From Typhlomys cinereus (Eukaryota; Chordata; Mammalia; Rodentia; Platacanthomyidae), in contig JALPQD010000293.1 in assembly GCA_023101885.1 (NCBI GenBank), positions 2,461,861 through 2,525,860 of the forward strand: a stretch of DNA of 64,000 nucleotides. The letters are read 5' to 3'. Below are positions 1 through 12,376 of this stretch, piece after piece. The notes under the pieces were generated by a model, which was given only the letters and a program-made list of their open reading frames with translations, was not told where the DNA came from and did no database searches. Each line of letters begins with the position of its first letter. Position 1 is the first letter of the stretch. The position numbers were made by a program, and so were the translations under genes.

Positions 1-968
1 ATCTACAGTAATTGCAAAGATTATAAACAGAAGGGATGGGGAAGGAGAGCCCCGCCAGGAACAAGGAGAGAGGGGATCATGCTACAGCAGAGATAATAGG
101 CCACCATCAAGGACTGCAAGTAAGTAATGAGACATCTGGTTAAGCTCACAGACTTTCCTTCCTGGTCACTTGCAACTGATGGGGTATGATCTTACCAGAA
201 AGGGAGGTCATACAGTCTGGCAGATAGAAGGCAACCATTTTGCAAATGGGAGACTGACCCCACACACACCACGGTCTCCTACTCTTATTCTATCCACTTT
301 TGAATCTAAGACTAAGACTCTATTTTAACAGGTTTTTATCTCTGGCCAAGGAGTGAAATCCAATACCCATCAGGATGGAGCCAAGGGCATTGCAAGAGTA
401 GCAATACTGAAAAAAAATCAATAAACCATAATTCAGTACATCAGTGACTATATCAACCACCTGGAATCAGACCTGCCTAAACTCTCCCCATCCTGAAGCT
501 CAGGGAAATTTGTGGAAGAGGGGGCAGTAAGATTGTAAGAGCCCAAAGATAGGGAGGAGCTATGATATGGAAGTTAGGGCTGAAGCAATCATAATAGGAC
601 TCTGCATGATCTGCACAATGACCATTACATTATTGACCCCTCAAAGTATAGCATGGACTAAAGGCACAAGGATCCTTAGAAGCTAGGGATTGACAGGCAC
701 AATAGTGTTCCTATATTTAAGGGGAATGCAAGAAATAGTTCTAGGAAATGCCACTGAGTCTTTATACCTCATCAAAGAGGAGACGCAGAGGAAAGTTTGA
801 CATATACATTAAAGGATGTTCCAGGGATGGGGGGAGGGGACGCTGGGAGAAAGAGAAGGAGGGGGGAAAAAAGGGGAAAAAGGTGGAGGGAGCAGGGAGG
901 TCCAGGGAAGGTGGAGGGAGGGAGGGAACCAGGGTACCTATTAAGTTTGTATGAGTGGAAAAAATACA
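1..968 (+). mobile_element. L1 LINE 3' UTR, continues off left edge
   Basis: This is the 3' untranslated region of an L1 retrotransposon. It aligns by eye with the sequence that follows the ORF2 stop at 46281 and 61444 in the two plus-strand L1s of this window. The order of blocks is the same: a catgctacagcagaga-like block, the tctggcagata block, a tttttatctctggcc block, a ctccccatcctgaagctcag block, then a purine-rich tract (about 820-925) and a terminal aagtttgtatgagtgg followed by A-rich sequence. ORF2 would lie left of position 1. No coding function remains. Because the 5' part is outside the window, the insertion length and one flank cannot be judged. Confidence 0.9.
820..925 (+). repeat. 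L1 3' UTR polypurine (G-rich) tract
   Basis: About 100 bases are almost entirely A and G on the plus strand, with many runs of three or more G. The same tract recurs just before the tail of every L1 3' end in the window, and on the opposite strand for minus-strand copies. G-rich tracts are a known feature of mammalian L1 3' UTRs and can form G-quadruplexes in vitro; formation here is inferred only. Confidence 0.8.
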
Positions 969-1321
969 TTATTTAAGTTAAAAAAAATGAAAAACAAATT
1001 TGCAAATTAAAAAAAAGTGGTTTTGTGAAAAGGACTTATGAAAATACACTTTTTTTTTGAACGCAGTATTTTCCACATGATGAATGCTAACTTTAAACCT
1101 TTTTGACATTACTGGGCAAGTTTTAAATTGATTGCTTAATTAATAATGTTAACATATTTCTAAGATGAATGAATGGAAAAATAATTGGAATGTGGGCTGT
1201 GATTGCTTTGTAAATCTACATAATACTCTGCTTTTGACAATTTTCAAATTTTTGTATTCCTTCAGCATCTTCATGTACAGATGTTGGTAGAGAAAATGAA
1301 AGGACAGAGCAATACAAGGAG

Positions 1322-1370
1322 AAAGAGAGAAAGAGTGAGAGAGAGAAAGAGACAGAGAGAGAGAGAGATT
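1322..1370. repeat. (GA)n microsatellite
   Basis: An imperfect GA/GAAA dinucleotide-type repeat runs for about 50 bases. It produces a spurious serine/leucine-rich reading frame on the minus strand. Confidence 0.85.
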
Positions 1371-1737
1371 CAAGGAATGCTCTGCTTATTCAGAGTTGGA
1401 TTTTTATAGACATGTGTATGAGGCCTGGATTTTTACAGAGAGATTTTAAAACTTTTTAAACTTTGTTTATATGATATCACATGCAGAAGATGTTAATTTA
1501 ATGTTCCTTAGGTTCCCCTATGTCTTATAGAAAACACTGAATGTGTCCCCAGAACTTCTTTTCATTTAGTGTGTCACTGACAGCAGCATTGGTACTGGAG
1601 AAAAAGACACACTGTAAAATTAAATTTTGCTGCTAAACGAGATTGAGTTTAAGTGTATGTGTGGGGGATTCATCATGTTCAGGATGGCAAAGCAGCTGAT
1701 CACATTACATATGTATCATGTGTGCCATATGTACAAA

Positions 1738-1780
1738 AATACATATATATGTATATATATACATATATATATACACACTA
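1738..1780. repeat. (TA)n/(CA)n low-complexity repeat
   Basis: Alternating AT dinucleotides are interspersed with ACAT steps. This is simple-sequence DNA with no other signal. Confidence 0.75.
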
Positions 1781-2529
1781 CAATAATGAATGACATATTG
1801 CTGTGGGTAAGTGATCTTTATGTTTTATACAATATCTTCTCTTTTATCTTTTTAATCAGAATAAGAATTTTCTCTTTTTAGATCCACTGTATATTTAATC
1901 CATTTTATTATCTTATTGATTGAATCTGAGTATTGAACTCATACATGTTAAATAATCACTTTATCACTGAGATGTATGCATAGCACATAGTTTGAGCTAT
2001 TATATTAAGATTTAAATTCAAGAATTTTAATAATATTGAAATTTGAAGATTTTTATTTTTTGTACTCTTTCTGATTTTATGTACATAGTAAATAATATGA
2101 GATGAATGGAGAACATTGACTTATTTGAAGTATGTGAAAAAGTTCATATGCACTTTTCCTCACATAAATCCTTTGTGTTTCTAATTACATCCTTCCCGTT
2201 TGGGTTAGAATAGTATTGTGCAATGGGCATGGACAGGGGGTGAAATTTTCTACTTTTTATATATTTTACTTGACACTTTTCATGACACATTAGAGGTGTT
2301 GGGAACTATTCTCTAAGGCTACTATTCTCAAATGGAACCTTCATGCAATCCTGAAATCTAGATTCTAACTGATCTGCCATTTCCATTTACTTAACAAATA
2401 CTTTTTTTGTTTTGTTTTGTGATTTGGTTTTATCATTGCTTAAAGGGAGATAGCAATAATAGTATCTATCCACAGAGTAGCCATCAAGATTAAATGGATG
2501 ATATATTAACTACTTTCCTTGGGGCTTCA

Positions 2530-2850
2530 ACCTGATACATAACAAAAAAAATTGAGGAAGAAAAGGATTCATTTCCCTCACTGTTCAAGGATATCACACT
2601 GAAGGTGGCAGGAACATGAGGCATCTGGTCACATTACATCCAAAGTCAGCACAGAGGTGAAATCTGGCCCTATACTCACTTCACTTTTGGAACTCCAGTC
2701 CACTGAACACTGACCGCACATTCAAAATGGAACTTTTGCCTCCAATTTAGTGTTTCTAACAAAACTCTCACAGACACATCCCTGGCATATTTCCATGTGA
2801 TTATGAATCCCAACAAGCTGACATCTGAGATTAACCATCATAGATGTTTT
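2530..2850. repeat. Old dispersed-repeat candidate (rodent medium-reiterated type)
   Basis: The wording of this block (tggcaggaacatgaggcatctggtcacatt, then ctcacagacacatccctgg, then aacaagctgacat and gattaaccatca; each a separate motif) resembles a medium-reiterated repeat I remember from other rodent genomes, possibly a URR/RCHARR-type DNA transposon remnant. The assignment is from memory and not tested. A second block at 8000-8300 has similar closing motifs. Confidence 0.35.
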
Positions 2851-3872
2851 GTTTAAATAAAGACTATGGTATTCTTTGCCTGTTTTACCCAATTTTCTGT
2901 ATTAAATTCCCTCTCTGCCCTAGTCTCATTATATTTAGTTTTTCTTCATTTAGGAATATTCTAGAGAACCTGTTACTTGCAATTGAGATAATGCTATTTT
3001 AAGAATAGTAAGACTCCACTAGTAAGATATTTTACATTTAAGTTTAGAATCCCTTCTAAAATCAAATTTATGATTAAAAAATAAAATTACAGAGTGTCCT
3101 TGGTAACTATGTTCACAGATTTAAAGGTCTTGTGGGTTTGTGTTAAAAGAAATTTGGATTTACAATTTTTCCCCACAATTTCTTCTTCTGTTCAGTTTCA
3201 ATAAGAAACTTCTAAAATATTTTTATTCTTCCCTGTTGGAACTTGCACTAGACCTACAATTTTATAAGTACATTCTTTTCAAAGTTTCAGAAATAAAACC
3301 AACCTTTAATATAATACTCTGGTGGCACATTGCAAGTAGATAGATAGGGGTTTGGCATTGCCAATATACCAGTCAACTTACAGTGGGTATCTGGACTCCA
3401 TCAAAGGTAACAAAATTTAATTTGTAGTTCTAGCTCATTCAGGTGATGATTTTCACCTTGTGGTTCACTTTTTCTGAAGTATGTTAAGACTGTCTCTTCC
3501 TCATTGTTGAAAAAATGCATAATTCCAGTCATATGCTACGTACTCCTACTGCATTTTTTTCTGCATATTCCTACTGATCTATGATACTTGCTGGAGCATG
3601 AATCATGTCAGTCATATGTCATCAAAGACAAACTAGATGAATCACAGTGGTCCATACAAGTGAAAAGGCTTGAAAATAGGAGACAGCACAACAGGCGAGA
3701 GGAAAAGTTGTAAGGGAAAAAGGAGGGAGGAAGGGACTAGGGATTGGGGAAGTTGAAGTGTTATAAATTCACTGAATTCATTTACTAGAAAGTAAATAAG
3801 AAAATAAAAAGAAGAATTTCACACTTCTTATAAATTCAGAAGAATTTTAATTTATTCTTTAGTTTTCTTTTT

Positions 3873-4169
3873 TTAAATTTTTTTATTATTTATTCAATTG
3901 TGCATGTATGTGTGTTTATGTATGTGTAATTGTGCGTGTATGCGTGTGTATGTGTGTGTGTGTGTAGAACCACGAATTCGGGAACCACCATGGACGCCTC
4001 CATATTCTTGTTTACTTTGCCCCGGGATTCACAGGCTCCGCCCTACCAGGACCAGAAAGCCAGGCTGCCCCTGCTTCCGCCTGGCGTCTATACGTGGGCT
4101 TAGGATCAGAACTCGGGACCTTCCGCCTGCAAGGCAGAGGCTTAACCCCTGAGCCACCTCTCCAGCCCC
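3873..4169 (-). mobile_element. tRNA-derived SINE (young family)
   Basis: On the minus strand this begins ggggctggagaggtggctca and carries an A-box-like and a B-box-like motif (gagttctgatcc variant), followed by the body, a (CA)n-type region and an A-rich tail (T-rich at 3873-3895 on the plus strand). It is nearly full length. The 13-bp direct repeat tagttttcttttt at 3860-3872 and 4170-4182 is the target-site duplication, which fixes the boundaries. Reading frames inside it have no protein meaning. Confidence 0.93.
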
Positions 4170-4597
4170 TAGTTTTCTTTTTATTAGTGTACTTCATACA
4201 CTAATTTTCTAACTGAATTTATAGTTCTGTTTAGGAATGTGGTTTCTGTGATCTTTAGGTATTTTCAGTCATGATCTATTATGATGCGTCCTTGATAAGG
4301 ACATGTGTAGATAAAAGAAAACTATTCTTTCTCACATTTTTGAAGTGATGGGAAAATTACTCTTCACAAACTCCTGCAAGAATTTAGTGTGCGGATGTTT
4401 TTCTCCTCCATGTATCATTCATTAGAGATTGCTGAATTTAAAGTATCTTTTCCTGTCTTTCTGTTATATTCCCCTCCCCCCAAGATGGCTTTATAGTTTA
4501 GAACATGAAGTTTTATATAGTGGCCAATAGGACATAATGGATTTAGAATTTTATAAATGTCTTCATTATAAATTCATTTTTCACCTGCTTTTGAGTC

Positions 4598-4742
4598 CAG
4601 TCTGATAGTCCAGTCTGGCCTCAAGTTTGCTATGGCCGTAATAAACACCAGCATTAAACAGAAGCCAGGATTGACTTTGAACTTTTGATCCTCTTACCCA
4701 TTTACCAAGTACTGGTAATAGAGACATGTTCCCCCATACTTG
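4598..4742 (-). mobile_element. B1/7SL-derived SINE, degraded
   Basis: Read on the minus strand, the block matches the order of a B1/PB1-type monomer. On the plus strand the telltale pieces are agtccagtctggcctcaa, then gaacttttgatcctctta and ccaagtactggtaatagaga, which correspond to the usual B1 words in antisense. Divergence is high, so this is an old copy. Confidence 0.65.
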
Positions 4743-5984
4743 GATTAAAATTTTAATTTCATTTTGCTGAGCTGAACAGCCCATCATGGCTGCATCTTCT
4801 CTTTTAATTTTAACCACAGCATAAAGCAGGCTAGACATGATGTCATCTAACATAAATATACAGACAGACACAAGCACATGTCTGGTCCATCTATCAGGGC
4901 TATTTTTAGGCTAATAAGAGAATTGTTTGGAGAAAATTCTCCTTAATACAAAAGAGACAATCAAAATTATAAAATGAATGAGTGATACTACTCAAATGTT
5001 GTAAATACCATGAAGCAGAAGAAAACAAAGATAACTAGTATTTGTTAGTCACTAAATACAATATGGTTGGTATTTGAAAATAGAGTTGTCAGGCCTGCAT
5101 GATATGAATAAATTATTAAATCTCCCACTGAGAGTATGCAAGTGGAAATGCTCATTATATGTATCTACTACAATTTCTGTACCTAAATTTAAATATATCT
5201 TTTGATCTTTACTCCAATTTATGTGATATTCCAGTGTTAGAAGACCACTTTAAGTAGTAGGACTTTTATAGAATGTAGGAAATTACACCAGAGGGATGAC
5301 CCAATTCCTGCAACACATAAATGAAGAAAAGCAGTAGGAAAGGGAATTATTCAAGATATAAAGATCTTAGGGAATATCTGTTTAACACAATGTATGACCT
5401 TGGTTAGAATTTTTAGAAGAAATTTACAGGACTTGTTTTAAAAATATGAATAATTGAATGCAACTTTATTTCCTCTTTGCTTTAAAATGTAATTAATAGT
5501 TATGTAATAAAGCACAGATTAATACTTTACTAAGAGGTAAATAAGGTTAATTAACATTTGGTACATTTGCAGGGAAAAAAATGGGGATTGATCTAAACAG
5601 GACCATTTCTAAGCCTGACTCTTCAAGTCCTTCCTTCTGCTTCCAGGAGGGCTCAAGTGACTACACATTAACTGCCATCCTAACTCTCTGAAGTATTTGA
5701 AAGGGGAATGAAAGCTTCCAGCTGTCAGCACAAAACTTGGAAACACTTGCATGTTAAGCAGTGACTGGGCAATATTTAAATAAGTGGAAGCAAAGATAAA
5801 ATTACTTTCTTAGTTTTAATCATATTTTCTAATGAAAATTTTCCTGACAGAGTTGTTGTCATATTATACTAACATTTCACCACTAGAAAATAAAATAGCT
5901 CATACTTTTCTAAAACAGTAATCATAACACAAATACATTATGCACTATTATAAATATATTGTTTCATTAAAATATATTATGTAC

Positions 5985-6015
5985 ATATACACACACATAT
6001 ATACATATATATGTA
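5985..6015. repeat. (TA/CA)n microsatellite
   Basis: Short alternating purine-pyrimidine tract of acacacatatatacatatata type in an AT-rich region. Confidence 0.7.
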
Positions 6016-7052
6016 TTTAAACCTTTTTAAAATTAGATGTAAACTTAAAGTTATTTAGTGGCAGGACAACATATATTTACTAATTTTGTTAAACATATTT
6101 TATTAAATTAGAGAAAATATTCAATAGCTAAAGTAAATGTCAGATATTATTGAAAATTATTCTCCTCGTTATCTTAGAAGTAACAGATTCTATTTATGTT
6201 GAATAAATTTGTATCCAGCAACTGTGCTAAAAGATTTTATCCCATTAAAGGGAGCTGTATACTAGAATGCATCAGAAGAAAGTGGAGGAAAGTTAACAAG
6301 CCAGAGCTAGTTAATGTGTAAGTAATTAATGAAATAAATCTAGTGGTATTTGTTACTCTTTTAATGCAAAAGTGCATGATTTTATCTTCAAAAATCAATA
6401 GGCAGGAAAATATTAATGAGTTTCAATTTTGGAAAAGAAAAATAAGCATGGTACATCCTAGATTTTGGGCATTCAAAATATATTTATTTCATTTTATTAT
6501 TTTAATTTTGCAGTTTTGGGTACTGAAACACAAGTCTGGTTGTGTTTGTGATTGTGTGTGTGATTGATCAGTTCCTGCTGTTGCTGTTTGTAAATTATCA
6601 AGAAAAGCACAGTGAAAAACATGTTGTGTTACTGAAAAATAAAAGAGTTTATAAGCAAAGAGATCATTGATCACTTTTATCTGAGTCTTGAGATTATAGA
6701 ATACTGGACCTCTCTCTAAAAGCAACACTAAAGTTGCTTGTGCACTCTTCATTAGACAATACCCAAGAAAGTCATTATGAGAATAGAGCCACTTGTCATG
6801 TGGAAGTGTGAGTAGATTTTTTTGGTCAAGATTTCACAAAGGGTCCCGCTTTCTCCTTCCCCTTTGATCAGTCCTAGAAGAATCAGCGTTGGAGGAAAAA
6901 AGGTCATCTGCCCCCACACCTAGAGGACCCGTCATCTTATGTCACTGTTGACATAAGCAGTCTTTGAGCTATAATTCTTATACTACTCAACTTGAATTTT
7001 ATCATTGAGTCATAAGCACTCAAATTTATGTCTTTTAATAATTAAAAGTCAC

Positions 7053-7347
7053 CGGGGCTGGAGAGGTGGCTCAGGGGTTAAGCCTCTGCCTTGCAGGCGG
7101 AAGGTCCTGAGTTCGGATCCTAGACCCCACGTATAGACGCCGGGCGGAAGCAGGGGCGGCCTGCACTTCTGGTCCTGGTAGGGCGGAGCCTGTGAATCCC
7201 AGGGCAGAGTAAATAAGGAGGAGGTGGAGGCGTCCATGGCAGTTCCCGAATTCACCCGTGGTTCTACACACATACATACATGCATGCATGCACGCATGAA
7301 TAAATAATAAAAAATAATTTAAAAAATGATGTAAAGAACACTGAAAA
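7053..7347 (+). mobile_element. tRNA-derived SINE (young family), full length
   Basis: This is the best-preserved copy of the dominant SINE. It has an A box at 7067-7077 (tggctcagggg) and a B box at 7110-7120 (agttcggatcc), the internal pol III promoter of a tRNA-derived element. A GC-rich body, an acacatacat stretch and an A-rich tail follow. A perfect 16-bp duplication, aataattaaaagtcac, flanks it at 7037-7052 and 7348-7363, so the insertion is recent and was probably mobilised by L1. Transcription would be by RNA polymerase III. I do not assign a family name with confidence. Confidence 0.95.
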
Positions 7348-7363
7348 AATAATTAAAAGTCAC

Positions 7364-10280
7364 TATATTTTATGGGATCTGATGAGGTCAGATAACATCT
7401 CTGACATGATATATTTTGCATGCAGCAAATGTGAGAACAAGTAACATCTTCTGCTTATTCACCAAATTCCTTAGTGTTCTACACACTGACTATATATTTT
7501 TTCCACTGTGATAGTAGCTTATTTTCCAATTCCATCATTCATTTAAGTAATACATTGAATCTTTGTGACTTAATCTTCCCTCATAAGAATTAAAAATTAA
7601 GACCATTACATATAGCTTTTCATTTCAAATCCAATCACTTCTATTAGAACTTAGAATACTTTTTCTCTTATTTTTCCATAAGATTATTTTTAAACTTTCT
7701 GAACAAATATGTCTGATTCACCACTTCAAAAACAGTACTTATGAAACCAAGAACATTTGCTTACACCTGAAAGACTGAAAAGAGGAGACAGGGATTATAT
7801 TTGTCTTTCTTCTCTTCATGCCTGAAGGTTAGATTGTCCTAGAGAAAATAAGAATAAAGTGAAGAATGAGATGTACAACATGGAAATTGACTGTTTCAGG
7901 TAGAAATATGGGACATAAGATTATACTGAAAATGAAAACATCTCATTTTATTCTCAAGTTCTGCTGCAGTAATTAATAATACCTGATCCATTCTGTCTAG
8001 GGAAATAATGGGATTTATTCATATTCATAATGACAGATCACATGACTGTGGTGGAAGGAAGGTTACCATCAGAAACTGAGAGAAGTGGCTGCACCACAAC
8101 TATAGGAAGAAAAGAGATGCAAAGACCAGTGATGCATTCTAGCTTGCATGTCTGCCAACAGTACTAACCACTCTCTCCATCTCATTCACTGTGCAGGGAA
8201 TGTCTCCATCCACTGTGAGCTGGGTCTTCCCATAGGAACAGTTCCAACAGGGGTGAACGAAGGTCCAGTCATCCAGTGCCAACTTGACATTTGAAACTAT
8301 TACACATCTGAATTGAGGATGTATTTTCCTATGAGAGCAAAATGCTTAGAAAGCATTAAGAAAAAGAACACGAAAATGAGCAAACGTATGTACTACAATT
8401 AATGTGCAACATAAATGATCTTTTTTAACCAGAACTCTCATTCTATAGTCAGGGCATTGAAGAAGATCCAATAGATGACTTGAATCCTCAAGCTATAACT
8501 TAGCAACAGCAGTAACAATAGTAGAAGTAGTTATAGTCATAGTCATAAAATTGCATAAGATTACATATCTGTAAGAAAATAAAGGAAAATTTAATCTAAT
8601 CTATGCACCAAGAAAATTTAAGTGATTGTCAGCTGTACTATTAATAGCAAAGAAAAGCATGCAGCAATTCTATACTAGTTTCAAGAAATTGTCATTTAAC
8701 AATGAAATGAGTGAACCTGTGTTAGAAGAAAATATAGATTTAGACAGAGTACATTTACTCGTAGAAACTTCACAATCTTAATGAATTGTAACAAGACAAA
8801 ATTCAATGATGAAAAGTTAAAGAAATAAAATATTGTAAATGGAATATTTCAAAACTAAGAAAAAGCAAAAAGAAAAAACCTCAAAGCTATGCACAATATG
8901 ACATAATCAACAATTTAGAAATGCTAGAGACAAGGGGTGGATTAAAATCCAATTATGAGCATCAACACAGGCTTAAGAAAATCTTACTGAATCCAGTATA
9001 CAATTACAAGAAGTCATAAGAGTGAAAAAGAATATTATAATATCACAGAGGCATGGTCCAACAGAATTTGTGTCCTTGAAGTAGCATCTCAGAAATGACA
9101 GTGTACTTAATGTTTGAAGGAATAGCAGGAAGTAATAATGGTAAATTGAAAACACGTTATGACCCATTTTAGAAAAAAATGTTAAGGGAAAATTGCATAA
9201 TTAATTATCTGATTAAGTAATTAACTTCAAATATAAGGAAACCATCATTTATACAATTTTCAGGAGATAATCACTTCTCATGCTGGGAAAAGCAAACATT
9301 CTGTCTAAGATTTATTTTTACCACCATTAAGTGCCAAAAGAAAAAAAAAAGATGTAATAGTACCAAGTTCTGAAGGAAAATAAAAACCTCAGCCAAGATT
9401 TTACACATAATCAAATTGTCCTTCAGGTACAATAAAACAGGACAAAAACAATACAAAATGACTAATATTTTCTGGCATGCAGAAATTCAGGGGATACAGT
9501 ATTTATGGCCTATTTTTGAAGAAAGAAAGAAAAGCAAACTTGACAAATAACTCCAGTCAAATAAGTGATGGAGCAAAGCAAAATAAAATCTGAAATGGAA
9601 AACCTGTCATAGAGGAACTGGCTGAGAACTCTGAATCTATTTGAAAATAGAATTAATGCCAAACCTCTTGGGAAATGAAGGTTGTAAAAGAGAATGTGAA
9701 GTTTATAAACTTTGACAATGGAGACATAATAAAGTAACAACAAAAAGAACAAACAAACAAAAAACCTGTCAGTCGATTGGGGACAGCAGAGAAAGATGGC
9801 ACAGTCTACCCAGTAATCTCAGCCAGGAGTCAGTACCATGCTCTCAAATTGGAACAGAAGCTGAAAAAAATAACACTCATTAACTAAAGCCCCAAATGGC
9901 CTAATTATCTCTTTTAACCCTGTAGATGTTCTTCATATGGAAAAGTCTTTTTAAATAATTTTAATTCATTGAATCAATATTGTGGATCATTCAAAGCAAA
10001 ATTCACATTAACCTTGGATGATGCAGCTTCTGTGAAAGTATTTTCTAGGTAAATTTATCCAAGTAGAAAGGAAAAAGATATGCCTAATGCAAAGTTTATT
10101 CTGAGTTAATAATGGCATTAAATGGAAAAATGTAGAAAATTTTTATTTTTCTTTTAGCATTTTCATTTTTCTGTATTAATGAAATTTTATATGGAACTCC
10201 TACTATAATGAAAACACATGATTTGAAAAGCAGTGAAGTCATTCAACTTACAAGAGAAGATTTTCTTGTTTTGAGTTTCA
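7364..10280. other. AT-rich DNA, mostly unique
   Basis: No exon-like frame, RNA gene or young repeat is visible apart from an old repeat candidate at about 7990-8300. Confidence 0.55.
7990..8300. repeat. Old dispersed-repeat candidate
   Basis: The block includes gtgagctgggtcttccca and agtgccaacttgacattt, wording typical of a rodent medium-reiterated repeat that I recall but cannot verify here. It resembles 2530-2850 only loosely. Confidence 0.3.
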
Positions 10281-10284
10281 AGAT

Positions 10285-11148
10285 ATCAGTTCAGTGTTAG
10301 GAAGGTGCTGAGTGCACAGAGAGCCCTATCAGGCTTGCCAGTCTGACTCAGAGTCCTGGGAAGGGACCCCTGCCTCATTGAAGGCAAGTGCTAAGGCATG
10401 GAGACAGCCCATGACTAATGATCCCAGGGACTGTGATCCCTGGGAAGAGACCTTCATGCCAGGTAAGAAGCACATGAAGCCAAGAAGCAGTCTAGTGCAC
10501 TGGAATAGCAGTGAAAGAGAAAAGAGCAACCAACCAGAATGCAAAGTGCCAGGGACCATGAAATGCTAAGCCAGAATTAAACCAAACAGATGTCTTCTCA
10601 TCCTAAAGTTCAAGGAATCTTGCAGAAGTGGGGTGAGGGTGAGGAGGGAGGGTGGTAGTGAGAGGAGGCGGGGCATGGGGGTTAGGAATATGGGGGCTGG
10701 GGGAAGGCAGGTGTTGGGATTAGATTGTAAGAGACTAAAGATGAGGAGATCCACTGCTTGCAATGCAATTCCACTCAAGACAGAATTACTACAGGCAGGA
10801 AACCACTGCAAAGAAACTTATCCTCACCAGACCTGCATAATAGCTGACATATCAGCATTTCCCTTAGACTAGTGAGGGTCTCAGGAAAACAGTTACGTGA
10901 AGTGGTAACCTTAGGGTCTAGGACCAGAGTCTACTCAAAAGAAGGCTACTTAGTCTATCACAGAGGCCTGAGATCTCAGTAGAGTGGATAACCCAAAAGG
11001 AGCTCTGGGACCCACTGAAGCAGTCAAATAGGAAGGGTGGAAGAAAGTGGCAGGGCTTGGTGGAGGGAGGGGAAGGTGTGAGAGGGAGGGGAGAGAAAGA
11101 AAGGGCATAAGGCCAACACCCATTATGGTTGAAAACTAGCAAAATAAG
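10285..11148 (+). mobile_element. L1 3' end, older subfamily
   Basis: This contains the L1 3' UTR signature catcctaaagttcaagg and two purine-rich tracts (about 10630-10710 and 11030-11105), and it ends in an A-rich tail at 11140-11155. The left part (10285-10560) diverges from the younger L1 3' UTRs here, so it may belong to an older lineage or be partly unrelated DNA. No ORF2 sequence is seen. A second L1 was later inserted in its tail. Confidence 0.65.
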
Positions 11149-11160
11149 AAAAAAAGATTT

Positions 11161-12364
11161 TAATATTTTGAAGTCTTCTTTCCTCTTCCCTCCTTGTTAT
11201 AATGCTTTGCAGTTATAGTGGGTGTTACAGAGATTTACCTTTGAGTATGTTATTAAGTAGGTTTGGAGCTAGAATCCACTTATAAGAGACAACATATGAC
11301 ATCTAACTTTTTTTGCCTGGGATATTTCATTCAGCATAATTTCCTCCAGTTCCATCCATTTACCAGCAAACTTCAGTGATTTGTTTTTTGATAGCTGAGT
11401 AATATTCTATTATATAAATGCACTACATTTTCATTATCCACTCGTAAACTCTTGGTCAAAAGAAAGAGACAAAAAAAAAAAAAAACACATCAATAGAGAA
11501 ATTAGGCCACGATCATGAACTGCATGTAAGTAGCAAGACATCTGATGCAGCTCACTCTCACTTCCCTTTCTGTTCACTTGGAATTGAACAGGTTTGATCT
11601 CACTGTCAGGGAGGGTATAGGCACTGGCAGTTAGATGGTACCGAACAGGCAACCAGGAGACTGACCCCTCTCACTGCTGTGTCCTACTCTTATTCTTCCA
11701 TCTACCTTTAAGTCTATTCTTATATTAAGACTTTCCTTTAAACAGTCTTTTATCTTTGGTTAGGAGATGACCTTGACACCAATCAGGATGTAGCCAAGGG
11801 CAGTAACGGAATAGCAAAATTGAAAACAACAACAAACCATAATTCAGAATGCCAAAGAACCTGCAATGTTCACTCCAACCAGACCAGCCAAATCTCTCCC
11901 CATCCTAAAGCTCAGGGAACCTTGTGGAAGAGAGGGTGGAGAGATTGTAAGAGCCTAAAGATGGGGAGGGCATAGATAAGCAAGATATTCCACTCAAGTC
12001 TGGGCTATAGCAGCTAGAATATTACTACAATGTGATTCGGCTTTGGGCAGCAGGATCCTTAGAGGCAAGGGGTTAAACAGATATAACAGAGTTCCCATAT
12101 TAGTGGGCAGCCCATATAGGGGCTCCAACCTATGTCACTGAGTCCTGAACCCTCAGAGGAAAATTCATCCCCCCATAAACATATGTCCTGGAGGATGGGA
12201 GGGAGCCAGTAAGAAACACCAAAAGAGGAGGAGGAAGGAAAGAGGGGTGACAGAGATGGAAGGGGAGACAGAGTGGGATAGGGAGACAACATGGGGGAAG
12301 GGAGGAAAAGGGGGGAAGGAGGGTTATAACTATTGAGCTTGTATAATCAGGTAAAAAGAATAAT
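11161..12364 (+). mobile_element. L1 3' end with 5' inversion (twin-primed)
   Basis: The segment 11161-11452 is minus-strand ORF2 terminus plus the first bases of the 3' UTR. The segment 11453-12364 is plus-strand 3' UTR with purine tract (12190-12330) and tail. The outer end of the inverted part and the inner end of the direct part are adjacent points of the L1 consensus, which is what twin priming produces. A 12-bp duplication, aaaaaaagattt, lies at 11149-11160 and 12365-12376. The left copy is in the poly(A) tail of the preceding L1. Confidence 0.85.
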
Positions 12365-12376
12365 AAAAAAAGATTT

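Larger units (their letters stand above)
969..3859. other. AT-rich intergenic/intronic DNA without recognisable gene
   Basis: No exon-like reading frame is seen. The stretch contains a (GA)n microsatellite near 1322-1370, an AT/CA-rich patch near 1738-1780, an old dispersed-repeat candidate at about 2530-2850 and a purine-rich patch at about 3715-3755 that could be a decayed L1 3' end. The rest looks unique. Confidence 0.6.
4183..7036. other. AT-rich DNA, mostly unique
   Basis: A degraded B1-like SINE lies at 4598-4742 and an AT/CA microsatellite at about 5985-6015. No exon, promoter or RNA gene is evident elsewhere. Confidence 0.6.

Noticed and set aside
3898..4152. Reading frames of 60-106 residues with Pro/Arg-rich or Cys/Val-rich sequence in both strands of SINE copies (also at 7049, 14913, 16005, 31888, 46870, 47657)
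   Set aside because: They recur wherever the SINE occurs and follow the SINE sequence and its CA repeats, so they are not genes.
7053..7140. tRNA-like A and B boxes suggesting a tRNA gene
   Set aside because: They belong to SINE heads; no cloverleaf with a proper acceptor and anticodon arm could be drawn, and a SINE body and tail follow.
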